DNA of 59,571 bases from Alphaproteobacteria bacterium (GTDB lineage Bacteria > Pseudomonadota > Alphaproteobacteria > Rhizobiales > JAJFHR01), in assembly GCA_024278055.1 (NCBI GenBank), contig JAJRTY010000141.1, forward strand, positions 1 to 59,571, in the 5' to 3' direction. Made by a program: the position numbers and the translations under genes. The stretch's first letter is position 1, and each line of letters begins with the position of its first letter. Below, piece by piece: positions 18,169 to 26,303 of this stretch. Under the pieces are notes generated by a model. The model saw only the letters and a program-made list of their open reading frames with translations. It was not told the DNA's origin and ran no database searches.

Positions 18169-19002
18169 ATGGCGGCATGGAAGTTTGAGTGTACATCGTG
18201 CGAAGATGGTCGTGCCGGGCTTGATGTCATGCGTGAAGCCGAAGAACAGGGTCGCAAATTTGACTGTATTGTTCTTGATTATCAGATGCCGGGTATGAGT
18301 GGTGGAGATGTTGTCAGGGAAATGAAAGCTGACGGCGCTCTCAAAGAACTGCCAATTGTCATGCTTACCTCTGTTGACCAGACCGAAGATGGCAGGGTGT
18401 TTTCATCCCTTGGCATTAACGGGCAGCTGACCAAGCCCGCGCGTTCCTCGCTGTTGCTGGAGACCATTATTCAGGTTCTGCAGGACGACAAGGCTGCACA
18501 GAAACAAAATGATACCAGCTTACCGGCTTTGGAAAGTGAGCACGTGACACCGGCACCCCAGGCCATGCCTGAAATGGTGCCTGCCAACAACATCTCTGCT
18601 GCACCAGGCACTAAAGCAATTGACATTCTTGTCTGTGAAGATAATGAGGTCAACCAGATTGTCTTTACCCAGATACTTCAGACCACCGATTATTCCTTCA
18701 AGATTGCCAAGGATGGCAAGGAAGGTCTGGCTTTTTACAAGACCTATTCGCCCAGGCTGATCCTGATGGATGTTTCCATGCCGTATATGAACGGAATGGA
18801 AGCGACAAAAGCCATTCGCATGATTGAAGCCGGTAACCTGCATACGCCTATCGTTGCTGTAACGGCCCATGCCATCAAGGGTGATATGGAAAAATGCATT
18901 GCAGCGGGGATGGACGATTATCTTCCCAAGCCGATTTCACCAGACAGGCTGGAAGAAAAAATCCATTACTGGCTGGATAAATCGAAAGCGGATGCTGCTT
19001 AG
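18169..19002 (+). CDS. receiver-receiver part of the frameshifted hybrid kinase
   Basis: 277 residues from the first ATG in this frame, but homology runs upstream to about 18106 without a start codon. From 18169 the first receiver would lack its beta-1 strand and acidic pair (IIDDNE, encoded at 18124-18141). Receiver 1 has phospho-acceptor Asp in CIVLDYQMPGMSG and VMLTSVD. Receiver 2 (from about residue 145) is complete, with LVCEDNEVNQIV, LMDVSMPYMNG, VAVTAHA and LPKPIS. It is best read as the C-terminal half of the preceding kinase. Whether it is ever made alone is doubtful. A sequencing error, a recent mutation or programmed -1 frameshifting could explain the split. Confidence 0.82.
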   Translation: MAAWKFECTSCEDGRAGLDVMREAEEQGRKFDCIVLDYQMPGMSGGDVVREMKADGALKELPIVMLTSVDQTEDGRVFSSLGINGQLTKPARSSLLLETIIQVLQDDKAAQKQNDTSLPALESEHVTPAPQAMPEMVPANNISAAPGTKAIDILVCEDNEVNQIVFTQILQTTDYSFKIAKDGKEGLAFYKTYSPRLILMDVSMPYMNGMEATKAIRMIEAGNLHTPIVAVTAHAIKGDMEKCIAAGMDDYLPKPISPDRLEEKIHYWLDKSKADAA

Positions 19003-19021
19003 CGGGATCGGATTGCTCAGG

Positions 19022-19364
19022 ATTCCCCGCACCGTCCCGACTCAAGGCCACTACTGTCCGGTTAAATTCCAATCTACCTCCCTCCCCCTTGTGGGGAGGG
19101 ATTGAGGGTGGGGGTTAAAGATGTCATGCATGTGCCCGACGCATTGATAAAATTATTAATAAACAACAGCTTATAAGAATTCACGCATAAAAGAACCCCC
19201 ACCCCAACCCCTCCCCACAAGGAGGAGGGGCTCGATAAATCTTCATTTGCCAATTATATCGGGTTTTCAAATTCGACCTGTCGTGTTGAAAACAGATTTG
19301 AACATTCCATCGATTACCGTTTAACCGGACAGTAGTGGCCTTGAGTCGGGACGGTGCGGGGAAT
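19022..19364. repeat. 343-bp MITE-like element with perfect 45-bp terminal inverted repeats
   Basis: The left arm (19022-19066, starting ATTCCCCGCACCGTCCCGAC) is the exact reverse complement of the right arm (19320-19364). The next base on each side does not pair. The trinucleotide AGG abuts both outer ends, which could be a short target duplication. The interior has no transposase frame. Length, terminal repeats and lack of coding capacity suggest a non-autonomous element mobilised in trans. The source transposase family cannot be named from here. Confidence 0.7.
19078..19235. repeat. GC-rich palindromic intergenic repeat, copy 1 (degenerate)
   Basis: Contains CTCCCCCTTGTGGGGAGGG near 19083-19100, GGGTGGGGGTT, then ACCCCCACCCCAACCCC and CTCCCCACAAGGAGGAGGGG ending near 19230, followed by CTCGATAAAT. 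The same blocks in the same order occur at 58860-59035. It sits inside the 45-bp inverted-repeat element. Confidence 0.75.
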
Positions 19365-19394
19365 AGGAGTTATTCCTGTTTGACTCATAAATAA

Positions 19395-19409
19395 GAACAA
19401 AGTAAGAAC
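19395..19409 (+). promoter_or_regulatory. LexA (SOS) box of the imuA-imuB-dnaE2 operon
   Basis: GAAC-N7-GAAC (GAACAAAGTAAGAAC), the direct-repeat SOS box of alphaproteobacteria, lies 24 bases before the imuA ATG. It is a perfect match to the consensus and sits exactly where a repressor would block this DNA-damage operon. Confidence 0.85.
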
Positions 19410-19433
19410 ATATGGGCTTGACGAGGTGCTCTT

Positions 19434-20219
19434 ATGATACTTGCTGATCTGCGTAAACTGATTATGGATATTGAAAACAAGTCGGCCAGCAGGGCGGGCC
19501 TGGCACCGGGAGAAGACTGTTCACCGTGGTCGTTCGGGGTTGGCGATATTGATCTGGCCTTGCCGGACAGGCGGTTATGCGCGCGCTCTTTGCATGATAT
19601 TTCAGCAACTTCTCTCGGCGATAGGCCGTCGGCGTGCGGGTTTGCTTTTGCTTTATTGTCGCGATTGCCCCGTGATGGTGACGTCTTGTGGTGTCAGCTG
19701 ATTTCAGATGCGTGTGAATATGGCGCACTTTACGGCCCGGGCATGCGCTGGCTCGGTATTGATCCCGGTCGCATTATTCAGGTGCGGGTGCGCTCGCCGG
19801 ATGATCTCGCCTGGGTGATGGAAGAAGCCTTGCGCTGTGCTGGTCTCAGGGCTGTTGTCGGCGAAGGACCGGCACTTCATTTCACCGCCACCCGGCGTCT
19901 GTCACTGGCTTGCGAACAAGCTGGAATTCCCTGTCTTTACGTCAATCTCAATGGCGATATGCGCACAAGTGCGGCGACGACCCGGTGGCGGATCAAGGCG
20001 GAAGCTGCATCCGGTGAGATGTCAGAAATGTCGGGTCCGGGTGCCGCTGCATGGTCTTTATCACTCACGCGTTGTCGCGGCGGGTCCACAGGAAAATGGC
20101 AGTTATATTGGAATTATGAGACGTTTTCTTTTCATATGGTTGCCGCATCTGGCGATCGAAAGGTTCCTGCACAGCCGGCGCCGGCAGGCACAGTCATTGC
20201 TTTGCAGCGCGTTGGGTAA
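19434..20219 (+). CDS. imuA: ImuA, RecA-like mutagenesis protein
   Basis: 261 residues, RecA/SulA-like fold of the ImuA family. Recognisable segments are WSFGVGDIDLALP near residue 32, CARSLHDISA, FAFALLSRLP, YGPGMRWLGIDPGRIIQVR, AVVGEGPALHFTATRRLSLACE and the C-terminal WSLSLTRCRGGSTGKWQLYW. ImuA recruits the ImuB-DnaE2 translesion polymerase to damaged DNA. The ATG at 19434 has GAGGTG upstream and lies just after the SOS box. The 3' 104 bases overlap the imuB start in another frame. Confidence 0.92.
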   Translation: MILADLRKLIMDIENKSASRAGLAPGEDCSPWSFGVGDIDLALPDRRLCARSLHDISATSLGDRPSACGFAFALLSRLPRDGDVLWCQLISDACEYGALYGPGMRWLGIDPGRIIQVRVRSPDDLAWVMEEALRCAGLRAVVGEGPALHFTATRRLSLACEQAGIPCLYVNLNGDMRTSAATTRWRIKAEAASGEMSEMSGPGAAAWSLSLTRCRGGSTGKWQLYWNYETFSFHMVAASGDRKVPAQPAPAGTVIALQRVG

Positions 20220-21678
20220 TCGGGATATTTTCTGTCTGGTGGAGACGGGCAGCAAAGGCGTGCGTATCAGCGCTGCCAGCGCAGGTGCGATGTCTCAGGG
20301 GATCGCTGTGGGGCAGGCTTTAAATGATGCCCGCGCCATCTGCCCGCAACTCGAGGTGCATGGGGCTGAACCGCAGATGGTTGCACAAAGCCTCAAATCC
20401 CTGGCGCAATGGTGTGATCGTTATTCGCCTTTAGTGGCTCTGATGCCGCCAAATAGTATTGCCATTGATATCACGGGGTGTGCGCATCTTTTTGGCGGCG
20501 AGGCGGCATTGATGGCAGATGTTATAGAGAGACTGAAGCGCATGGGGCTTAGTATCTGTACCGGTCTGGCTGACACGGTTGCAGCTGCGCGGGCGGTGGC
20601 ATTTTATGGTGACAGTGATGCGGCAGGACGTATTATCCCTGCCGGGGAAATTTTAGCGACAGTTAATAACCTGCCGGTTGAGGCTCTTTTTCTGTGCGCT
20701 GATACGATTGTTATGCTCAAGCGTCTCGGTCTTAAAACCATCGGTTCTGTCGCCGCTATTCCGCGCCATGCTCTGGCACGGCGGTTTCGCTCAAAACAGG
20801 CTATCAGTGATATCTGTCTCAGGCTGGATCATCTCTATGGTAAAAGCGCCCAGGTCTTTGAGCCGCTTAAACCCGCACCGACCTATCGCTCGCGCATTGG
20901 CTATAGTGAACCTGTGCTCGATAGTGTCAGTATTGAACACGGGCTGGGCTATCTGCTCGAAGATATGGCGCACCAACTGGAGCGTGACGGCCTTGGCATC
21001 CGGGCAGTCACCTTAAGCGCATGCCGGGTTGATGGCAGTGTACGCGCCTTAACCGTCAGGCTTAGTGCGGCACAAAGAGAGCCTGCGCATATTGCAAGGC
21101 TGTTTAAACAGCGCCTTGAGCAGATTGATCCCGGCGAGGGGGTTGATAGTCTTGTTCTGTGCGCGGACAGTGTACAGGATCTCAATCCACACCAGGTAAA
21201 TCTCGATGGCACGCACCATCGTAAAGGTGAAGAAATTGCTGGCTTAATTGACCGGCTGGCCAATCGTTTAGGTGACACAAATATTTATTGCAGCAGCCCG
21301 AGATCAAGCCATATTCCTGAGCGGGCGCAAGCGGCGGTTGTGGCAACAGCCCAACCGTGCTGGCCGCAACAAATGCCTGAGCGGCCTTTTCGCCTGCTGT
21401 CGCGCCCTGAGATTATAACGGCAATCGCTGAGGTGCCCGATGGACCGCCGCTGCAATTTGTCTGGCGCCGGGTCCGCCGCCAGGTGGCGCGCGCGCGCGG
21501 GCCTGAACGCATTGCGCCGGAGTGGTGGCTTGAAGGCTCTGCTGGTGAGGAGGTGCGCGATTACTATGAGGTTGAAGATGTTCAGGGCCATCGCTACTGG
21601 CTCTATCGTGCCGGGCTTTATCAGGACCCTGCGCGCAAGGGTCCGCCTTTATGGTTTGTACACGGACTGTTTGCATGA
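20116..21678 (+). CDS. imuB: ImuB, catalytically inactive Y-family polymerase homologue
   Basis: 520 residues from the ATG at 20116. The frame is open further upstream, but the family N terminus (MRRFLFIWLPHLAIERFL) fixes this start, 104 bases inside imuA. The palm-like segment IAIDITGCAHLFGGE keeps one Asp but lacks the acidic catalytic pair of active Y polymerases, as expected of ImuB. ImuB is the hub that binds the beta clamp, ImuA and DnaE2. The C-terminal part (RPFRLLSRPEIITAI and WWLEGSAGEEVRDYYEVED) is the typical ImuB tail. The stop overlaps the dnaE2 start as ATGA. Confidence 0.94.
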   Translation: MRRFLFIWLPHLAIERFLHSRRRQAQSLLCSALGNRDIFCLVETGSKGVRISAASAGAMSQGIAVGQALNDARAICPQLEVHGAEPQMVAQSLKSLAQWCDRYSPLVALMPPNSIAIDITGCAHLFGGEAALMADVIERLKRMGLSICTGLADTVAAARAVAFYGDSDAAGRIIPAGEILATVNNLPVEALFLCADTIVMLKRLGLKTIGSVAAIPRHALARRFRSKQAISDICLRLDHLYGKSAQVFEPLKPAPTYRSRIGYSEPVLDSVSIEHGLGYLLEDMAHQLERDGLGIRAVTLSACRVDGSVRALTVRLSAAQREPAHIARLFKQRLEQIDPGEGVDSLVLCADSVQDLNPHQVNLDGTHHRKGEEIAGLIDRLANRLGDTNIYCSSPRSSHIPERAQAAVVATAQPCWPQQMPERPFRLLSRPEIITAIAEVPDGPPLQFVWRRVRRQVARARGPERIAPEWWLEGSAGEEVRDYYEVEDVQGHRYWLYRAGLYQDPARKGPPLWFVHGLFA

Positions 21679-24600
21679 ACTCATATACAGAACTTCAGGT
21701 GACAACCAATTTCAGCTTTTTGCGCGGGGCATCGCACCCGGAAGAACTTGTGGCGACGGCAAAAGAGCTTGGGCTTGCAGCGCTGGCAATCACCGACAGA
21801 AATTCCCTGGCCGGTGTGGTGCGGGCGCATATTGCGGCAAAACAGGCAGGCTTGAGATTAATCATCGGCTGTCGCCTGGACCTTGCAGAAGGTTTGAGTA
21901 TCCTGTGTTATCCGCAAGACCGTTCTGCCTATGGCCGCTTGTCCAGGCTTTTGACGCGGGGTAAAAGGGCTGCGCCCAAAGGCGAGTGCTACCTGTTGTT
22001 AGATGATCTGCTGGAATTTGTGGAAGGTCAATGTCTGGTGGCACTTGCGCCGGACACGTTGGATGTGCGTTTTCGCAGGGTTTTGAAACGGCTGGTCAAG
22101 GCCCGGCCCGATCGCGTGTGGCTGGCAGCACACCGTCTGTATCACAGCGATGACAAGCGCAGGCTTGCCCGGATGGCACAGGCGGCTGAAGACTGCGGTG
22201 CGCCTCTCGTTGCCACCAATGATGTGCAGTATCATATGGCCTCACGCCGTGCCCTGCATGATGTGGTCACTTGCATCCGCGAGAAATGCCGGATGGTTGA
22301 CGCAGGCTTTAGGCTGGCGGCCAATGGTGAGCGGCATCTTAAACCGGCATCTGAAATGCAGCGTCTGTTCAAGGGCTATGAGGCTGCGGTGGCGCGTACG
22401 GTGGAGGTTGGCGACCTATGCCGGTTCAACCTTGATGAGCTGGCTTATGAGTACCCGGAAGATTCTGTTCCATGGGGCATGTCGGCGCAGACGCACCTGA
22501 CAGCCCTTACCTGGAAGGGGGCAGAATGGCGCTATCCTGACGGGGTGCCGGAAAAGGTGCGTGATACGCTTTTGAAGGAATTGATGCTGATTGAAAAACT
22601 TGGATATGCGCCATATTTTCTCACCGTCTATGATATTGTTCATTATGCCCGCAGTCTTGAAATCCTGTGTCAGGGGCGCGGCTCTGCGGCCAATTCTGCT
22701 GTGTGTTACTGCATCGGCATTACCTCGGTTGATCCGGCTAAAATTGATCTTTTGTTTGAACGCTTTATCTCGGAAGCACGCCAGGAGCCGCCCGACATTG
22801 ATGTGGATTTTGAACATGAACGGCGCGAAGAGGTCATTCAGTATATTTACCAGCGCTATGGCCGCCACCGCGCCGGCCTGACCGCCACCGTTATTACCTA
22901 TCGCCAGCGCAGTGCTGTGCGTGAGGTTGGCAAGGTCATGGGGTTGAGTGAAGATGTAACCGGGGCTCTGGCCAAAACCGTGTGGGGATATCACAGTAAA
23001 GAAGTGAGCGAAGAACGCGTCAGGCAGGCGGGCCTTGATCTGAGCGATCTACATCTGGCGCGGGTGATTGAGCTGACCGAACAGCTGATGGGGTTTCCCC
23101 GCCATCTTTCCCAGCATGTTGGTGGTTTTGTCCTCACGCGCGGGCCACTGGAAGAAGTTGTGCCCATTGGCAATGCGGCGATGGAGAACCGTACATTTAT
23201 TGAGTGGGATAAAGATGATATTGATGCCCTGAAAATTCTCAAAGTCGATGTGCTCGGCCTTGGCATGCTAACCTGCATTCGCAAATGTTTTGATCTGATC
23301 AAGGTCTGTTATGGCGAGGATTTCACTCTGGCGACAGTGCCGCAGGATGATTGTGCAACTTACAAGATGCTGCAAAAGGCCGATGCCATCGGGGTGTTTC
23401 AGGTTGAGAGCCGGGCGCAGATGAATATGTTGCCGCGGCTCAAGCCGGAAAGATTCTATGATCTGGTGATTGAGGTGGCGATTGTCAGGCCGGGTCCTAT
23501 TCAGGGCGATATGGTGCATCCGTATTTGCGCCGCCGTGATGGTCTTGAGCCGGTGGAATTTCCTTCACCTGCACCTGAACACGGGGATCGCGATGAGTTG
23601 CGGAATATTCTCGGTCGTACGCTCGGCGTGCCGTTGTTTCAGGAACAGGCAATGCAGATTGCCATTGATGCCGCCAAGTTTTCACCCGATGAAGCCAACC
23701 AGCTGCGTCGCGCCATGGCGACATTCAGACGGCTGGGCACCATTGGCACGCTGGAGGATAAATTTATAAGCCGCCTGATTGAGCGTGGCTATCAACCAGA
23801 TTTTGCCGCGCGTTGTTTTGAGCAGATCAAGGGCTTCGGTGATTATGGATTTCCCGAAAGTCATGCGGCAAGTTTCGCGCTGCTGGCCTATGTGTCGGCG
23901 TGGATCAAGTGTCATTACCCGGTAGTTTTTTGTGTGGGCTTGCTGAATTCTCAACCGATGGGATTTTATGCCCCGGCCCAGATTGTCAGGGATGCGCGCG
24001 AACATGATGTTGAATTGCGCTGTGTCGATATCAATCATTCGCAATGGGACAATACGCTCGAGGCTAACGCTAATGGAAAATATGCCGCACGTCTGGGGTT
24101 TCGCCAGGTTGACAGCATGGCAAAAGAGGTTGTTAAAAAAATTGTTGCGGCACGTGAAGTGCGACACTTTGAGACGATGGCCGAAACCCACAAGCACACT
24201 GGAGTTTCCGCCAAAGCGCTTGAACGCCTTGCCGCCGCTGACGGATTTCGCTCGATGGGACTGGACCGGCGTCAGGCTTTATGGGAAGTGCGCAGCTTGA
24301 TGGATGCGCCTGATTTACCGTTGTTTGAGCATGCAAAAGCCAAAGATGCGGGCGTTGACCCTGCCGTTACATTGCCGTTGATGCCGCTGTCAGAACATGT
24401 GGTGGCGGATTACCAGACCTTGCGATTGTCACTCAAGGCGCATCCGTTAAGTTTTCTCAGAGATCGTTACAAGCAAAAAGGCATCATCTCGTGCGCGGAC
24501 TTATGGGATACAAAAGATGGTGCGCGGGTGAAGATTGCCGGGGCTGTTCTCATTCGCCAGCGTCCGGGAACGGCCAAGGGCATTGTTTTTATCACCCTTG

Positions 24601-24863
24601 AAGATGAGACCGGGGTGGCCAATGCGGTGGTGTGGCAAAATGTCATGAAAACCCATCGCAAGGTGATCATGACCTCACGATTGCTGATGATCAGCGGTCT
24701 CATACAGCGCGCTGGAGATATTATTCATGTGATTGCCAAAGGGCTGGAGGATTATTCAAGCGATCTTGAGCTGTTGTCGCACGGTCAGTTTTGCCCGTCA
24801 AACGAGATGAGCCATCACCCGCGCAATAAACGCATTATTCCAAAGTCGCGTGATTTTCATTGA
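21675..24863 (+). CDS. dnaE2: error-prone DNA polymerase DnaE2
   Basis: 1062 residues, a C-family polymerase of the DnaE2 type. It has a PHP domain (YTELQVTTNFSFLRGASHPEE), a polymerase core with CQGRGSAANSAVCYCIGIT and the catalytic PPDIDVDFEHERREEV, a beta-clamp and helix-hairpin-helix region, and a C-terminal OB fold (KIAGAVLIRQRPGTAKG, FITLEDETGVANAVV). It carries out damage-induced translesion synthesis with ImuA and ImuB. The ATG at 21675 is coupled to the imuB stop (ATGA), and an upstream in-frame ATG at 21651 is rejected. The stop overlaps the convergent monooxygenase-like gene by 7 bases. Confidence 0.96.
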   Translation: MNSYTELQVTTNFSFLRGASHPEELVATAKELGLAALAITDRNSLAGVVRAHIAAKQAGLRLIIGCRLDLAEGLSILCYPQDRSAYGRLSRLLTRGKRAAPKGECYLLLDDLLEFVEGQCLVALAPDTLDVRFRRVLKRLVKARPDRVWLAAHRLYHSDDKRRLARMAQAAEDCGAPLVATNDVQYHMASRRALHDVVTCIREKCRMVDAGFRLAANGERHLKPASEMQRLFKGYEAAVARTVEVGDLCRFNLDELAYEYPEDSVPWGMSAQTHLTALTWKGAEWRYPDGVPEKVRDTLLKELMLIEKLGYAPYFLTVYDIVHYARSLEILCQGRGSAANSAVCYCIGITSVDPAKIDLLFERFISEARQEPPDIDVDFEHERREEVIQYIYQRYGRHRAGLTATVITYRQRSAVREVGKVMGLSEDVTGALAKTVWGYHSKEVSEERVRQAGLDLSDLHLARVIELTEQLMGFPRHLSQHVGGFVLTRGPLEEVVPIGNAAMENRTFIEWDKDDIDALKILKVDVLGLGMLTCIRKCFDLIKVCYGEDFTLATVPQDDCATYKMLQKADAIGVFQVESRAQMNMLPRLKPERFYDLVIEVAIVRPGPIQGDMVHPYLRRRDGLEPVEFPSPAPEHGDRDELRNILGRTLGVPLFQEQAMQIAIDAAKFSPDEANQLRRAMATFRRLGTIGTLEDKFISRLIERGYQPDFAARCFEQIKGFGDYGFPESHAASFALLAYVSAWIKCHYPVVFCVGLLNSQPMGFYAPAQIVRDAREHDVELRCVDINHSQWDNTLEANANGKYAARLGFRQVDSMAKEVVKKIVAAREVRHFETMAETHKHTGVSAKALERLAAADGFRSMGLDRRQALWEVRSLMDAPDLPLFEHAKAKDAGVDPAVTLPLMPLSEHVVADYQTLRLSLKAHPLSFLRDRYKQKGIISCADLWDTKDGARVKIAGAVLIRQRPGTAKGIVFITLEDETGVANAVVWQNVMKTHRKVIMTSRLLMISGLIQRAGDIIHVIAKGLEDYSSDLELLSHGQFCPSNEMSHHPRNKRIIPKSRDFH

Positions 24864-25210
24864 GCTTTTGGATGAACGGCTAAAGAATCTTCTGGAGCCT
24901 GATCGCGTTCTGACATTCCGTAATCGCGATCAACAGTCGCAATACGCAGATGATAATCGGAGAAAATAATATTCCGGCCCTTTGTTTGAGCGTGGCGATG
25001 TTTTTCAAGATTGCGCCACTCGGCAATCGCTGCTTCATCGCGCCAGAACGACAGGGATAACAGTTTGCCGCTTTCGCTCAGGCTTTCAAAGCGCTCAATG
25101 GAAATGAAACCGTCGATCTCCAGCAACAAAGGCCGCAGCTCAGCGGCGATGTCGAGATATTCCTGTCGATGTTGTTTATGCAGACAGACTTCAAAAATCA
25201 CAGCAATCAT
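24857..25210 (-). CDS. antibiotic biosynthesis monooxygenase (ABM) domain protein
   Basis: 117 residues, a single dimeric alpha-beta barrel. The pattern is an N-terminal IAVIFEVCLHKQHRQEYLDIAAELRPLL, DGFISIERFES, the FWRDEAAIAEWRN helix and KHRHAQTKGRN. Relatives include quinol oxygenases, heme-degrading enzymes and many proteins of unknown role. No heme or quinol site can be assigned here. It follows the NIPSNAP gene by 5 bases on the same strand, so the two are likely co-transcribed from the promoter shared with the ArsR-type regulator. Confidence 0.85.
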   Translation of the reverse strand: MIAVIFEVCLHKQHRQEYLDIAAELRPLLLEIDGFISIERFESLSESGKLLSLSFWRDEAAIAEWRNLEKHRHAQTKGRNIIFSDYHLRIATVDRDYGMSERDQAPEDSLAVHPKAQ

Positions 25211-25215
25211 AAGAG

Positions 25216-25539
25216 CTAAAACTCCGAATGAGGCGCAGACGCCAGTTTGAGAAAAATTCGTTCTTCACTTTGGATGAATTGCTTCTCTTGAGCAAACTCA
25301 TAGTTGGCACGACCGTCTGGGTCGCGGGACAGGCGGGCGCGATAAGCTTCATATTCTGCCAGATTTTCGATGTTGTAGACACCATATGCAGTTGTACTGG
25401 AGCCTTCATGCGGGGCGAAATACCCGATCAGATCAGCGCCGCAACGCGGGATTGCCTGGCTCCAGCTTTGGGCATACTGGATAAAATCGGACCGTTGGTA
25501 CGGGTTAATCTGATAGCGGATGAAACAGGTGATCGTCAT
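25216..25539 (-). CDS. NIPSNAP family protein
   Basis: 107 residues, another dimeric alpha-beta barrel, of the NIPSNAP family. It has CFIRYQINPYQRSDFIQYAQSW, a middle GADLIGYFAPHEGSSTTAYGV, YEAYRARLSRDPDGRANYEF, and a conserved aromatic end with EERIFLKL. The molecular function of bacterial NIPSNAP proteins is unknown. It is paired with the ABM gene and divergent from the regulator at 25620, which probably controls both. Confidence 0.85.
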   Translation of the reverse strand: MTITCFIRYQINPYQRSDFIQYAQSWSQAIPRCGADLIGYFAPHEGSSTTAYGVYNIENLAEYEAYRARLSRDPDGRANYEFAQEKQFIQSEERIFLKLASAPHSEF

Positions 25540-25601
25540 GGGGCAGGCCTTTCATTCTAGCGACTAAGGGTTACAAGTAACAGATTGCATTTGGTATATG
25601 C

Positions 25602-25617
25602 TTCGATTAGCATCGAA
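25602..25617. promoter_or_regulatory. candidate ArsR-type operator between NIPSNAP gene and regulator
   Basis: TTCGAT-TAGC-ATCGAA is a perfect 6-bp inverted repeat ending 2 bases before the regulator ATG. An overlapping repeat ATGCT-N6-AGCAT spans 25599-25614. Position over the start region of a divergent regulator is typical of autorepression. Confidence 0.55.
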
Positions 25618-25619
25618 CT

Positions 25620-26294
25620 ATGAAAGAAGGACCGGATATAGCTCTTATCGGATCATTGATCGGTGATCATGCGCGCGCCAACATGCTGGTAGCACTTATG
25701 AGCGGGCGGGCGCTGACCGCAAGTGAGTTGTCGAGACAGGCGGGCGTCACGGTTCAGACCACAAGTTCACACTTGGCCAAACTGGAAAATGGCGGGTTGA
25801 TTATCCAGCGCAAACAAGGACGACACCGGTATTTTGCCCTGGCGGATGATGAGGTTGGTTCTGTATTGGAAAGCATTATGGGGCTGGCTTCGCAGCGCGG
25901 ACACATGCGGGTGCGCACAGGCCCTAAAGAGCCGGAACTCCGCAAGGCTCGGGTTTGCTACAATCACCTGGCTGGTGACCTTGGTGTTTACATGCTGGAA
26001 AACCTCATAGGTAAGGAGCTGATTTCTTGTGATGTAGATGATTTGCAGCTGACAGAAAAAGGCCAGGTGTTTGTAGAATCAATCGGTATAGAAGTAGCCA
26101 GTCTGAAAAACCTGCGGCGGCCTTTATGCAAATCCTGTCTTGACTGGAGCGCGCGGCGCAATCATCTGGCGGGGTCTTTGGGTACGGCTTTTCTCAATCG
26201 CTTCTATGAATTGAAATGGGCCAAACGCAGACCAGATTCCCGCGTCGTCATTTTTTCGAGTACAGGTGAAAAAAAGTTTAGAGCACTTTTTTAA
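25620..26294 (+). CDS. ArsR-family winged-helix regulator with duplicated Cys/His motif
   Basis: 224 residues. The N-terminal winged helix (about 10-85) has ELSRQAGVTVQTTSSHLAKLE as recognition helix region and RKQGRHRYFALAD as wing. The C-terminal half is not typical of short metal-sensing ArsR proteins. It contains ARVCYNHLAGDLG (Cys113, His116) and CKSCLDWSARRNHLAGSLG (Cys170, Cys173, His182), an apparent repeat of Cys/His plus HLAG-x-LG that might bind a metal or other ligand. No Shine-Dalgarno sequence is seen before the ATG, which abuts a palindrome. It is divergent from the NIPSNAP-ABM pair. Confidence 0.87.
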   Translation: MKEGPDIALIGSLIGDHARANMLVALMSGRALTASELSRQAGVTVQTTSSHLAKLENGGLIIQRKQGRHRYFALADDEVGSVLESIMGLASQRGHMRVRTGPKEPELRKARVCYNHLAGDLGVYMLENLIGKELISCDVDDLQLTEKGQVFVESIGIEVASLKNLRRPLCKSCLDWSARRNHLAGSLGTAFLNRFYELKWAKRRPDSRVVIFSSTGEKKFRALF

Positions 26295-26303
26295 AAACCC
26301 TCG

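Larger units (their letters stand above)
19003..19433. other. 431-bp gene-free stretch holding a repeat element and an SOS box
   Basis: Between the kinase remnant and imuA there is no plausible gene. It holds an element bounded by a perfect 45-bp inverted repeat (19022-19066 and 19320-19364), a degenerate copy of a GC-rich palindromic repeat inside that, and a LexA-type box at 19395-19409 that belongs to the imuA promoter. Confidence 0.8.

Noticed and set aside
18169-19002. A separate stand-alone two-receiver response regulator gene
   Set aside because: From its first ATG the first receiver lacks its acidic beta-1 segment. That segment is encoded just upstream without a start codon, continuous with the kinase in the -1 frame.
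19022-19364. An insertion sequence with its own transposase
   Set aside because: The inverted repeats are convincing, but the 253-base interior has no transposase frame on either strand, so it is called a non-autonomous element only.
22416-22994. 192-codon open frame on the minus strand inside dnaE2
   Set aside because: Antisense shadow of conserved DnaE2 polymerase core sequence. No ribosome-binding site and no domain.
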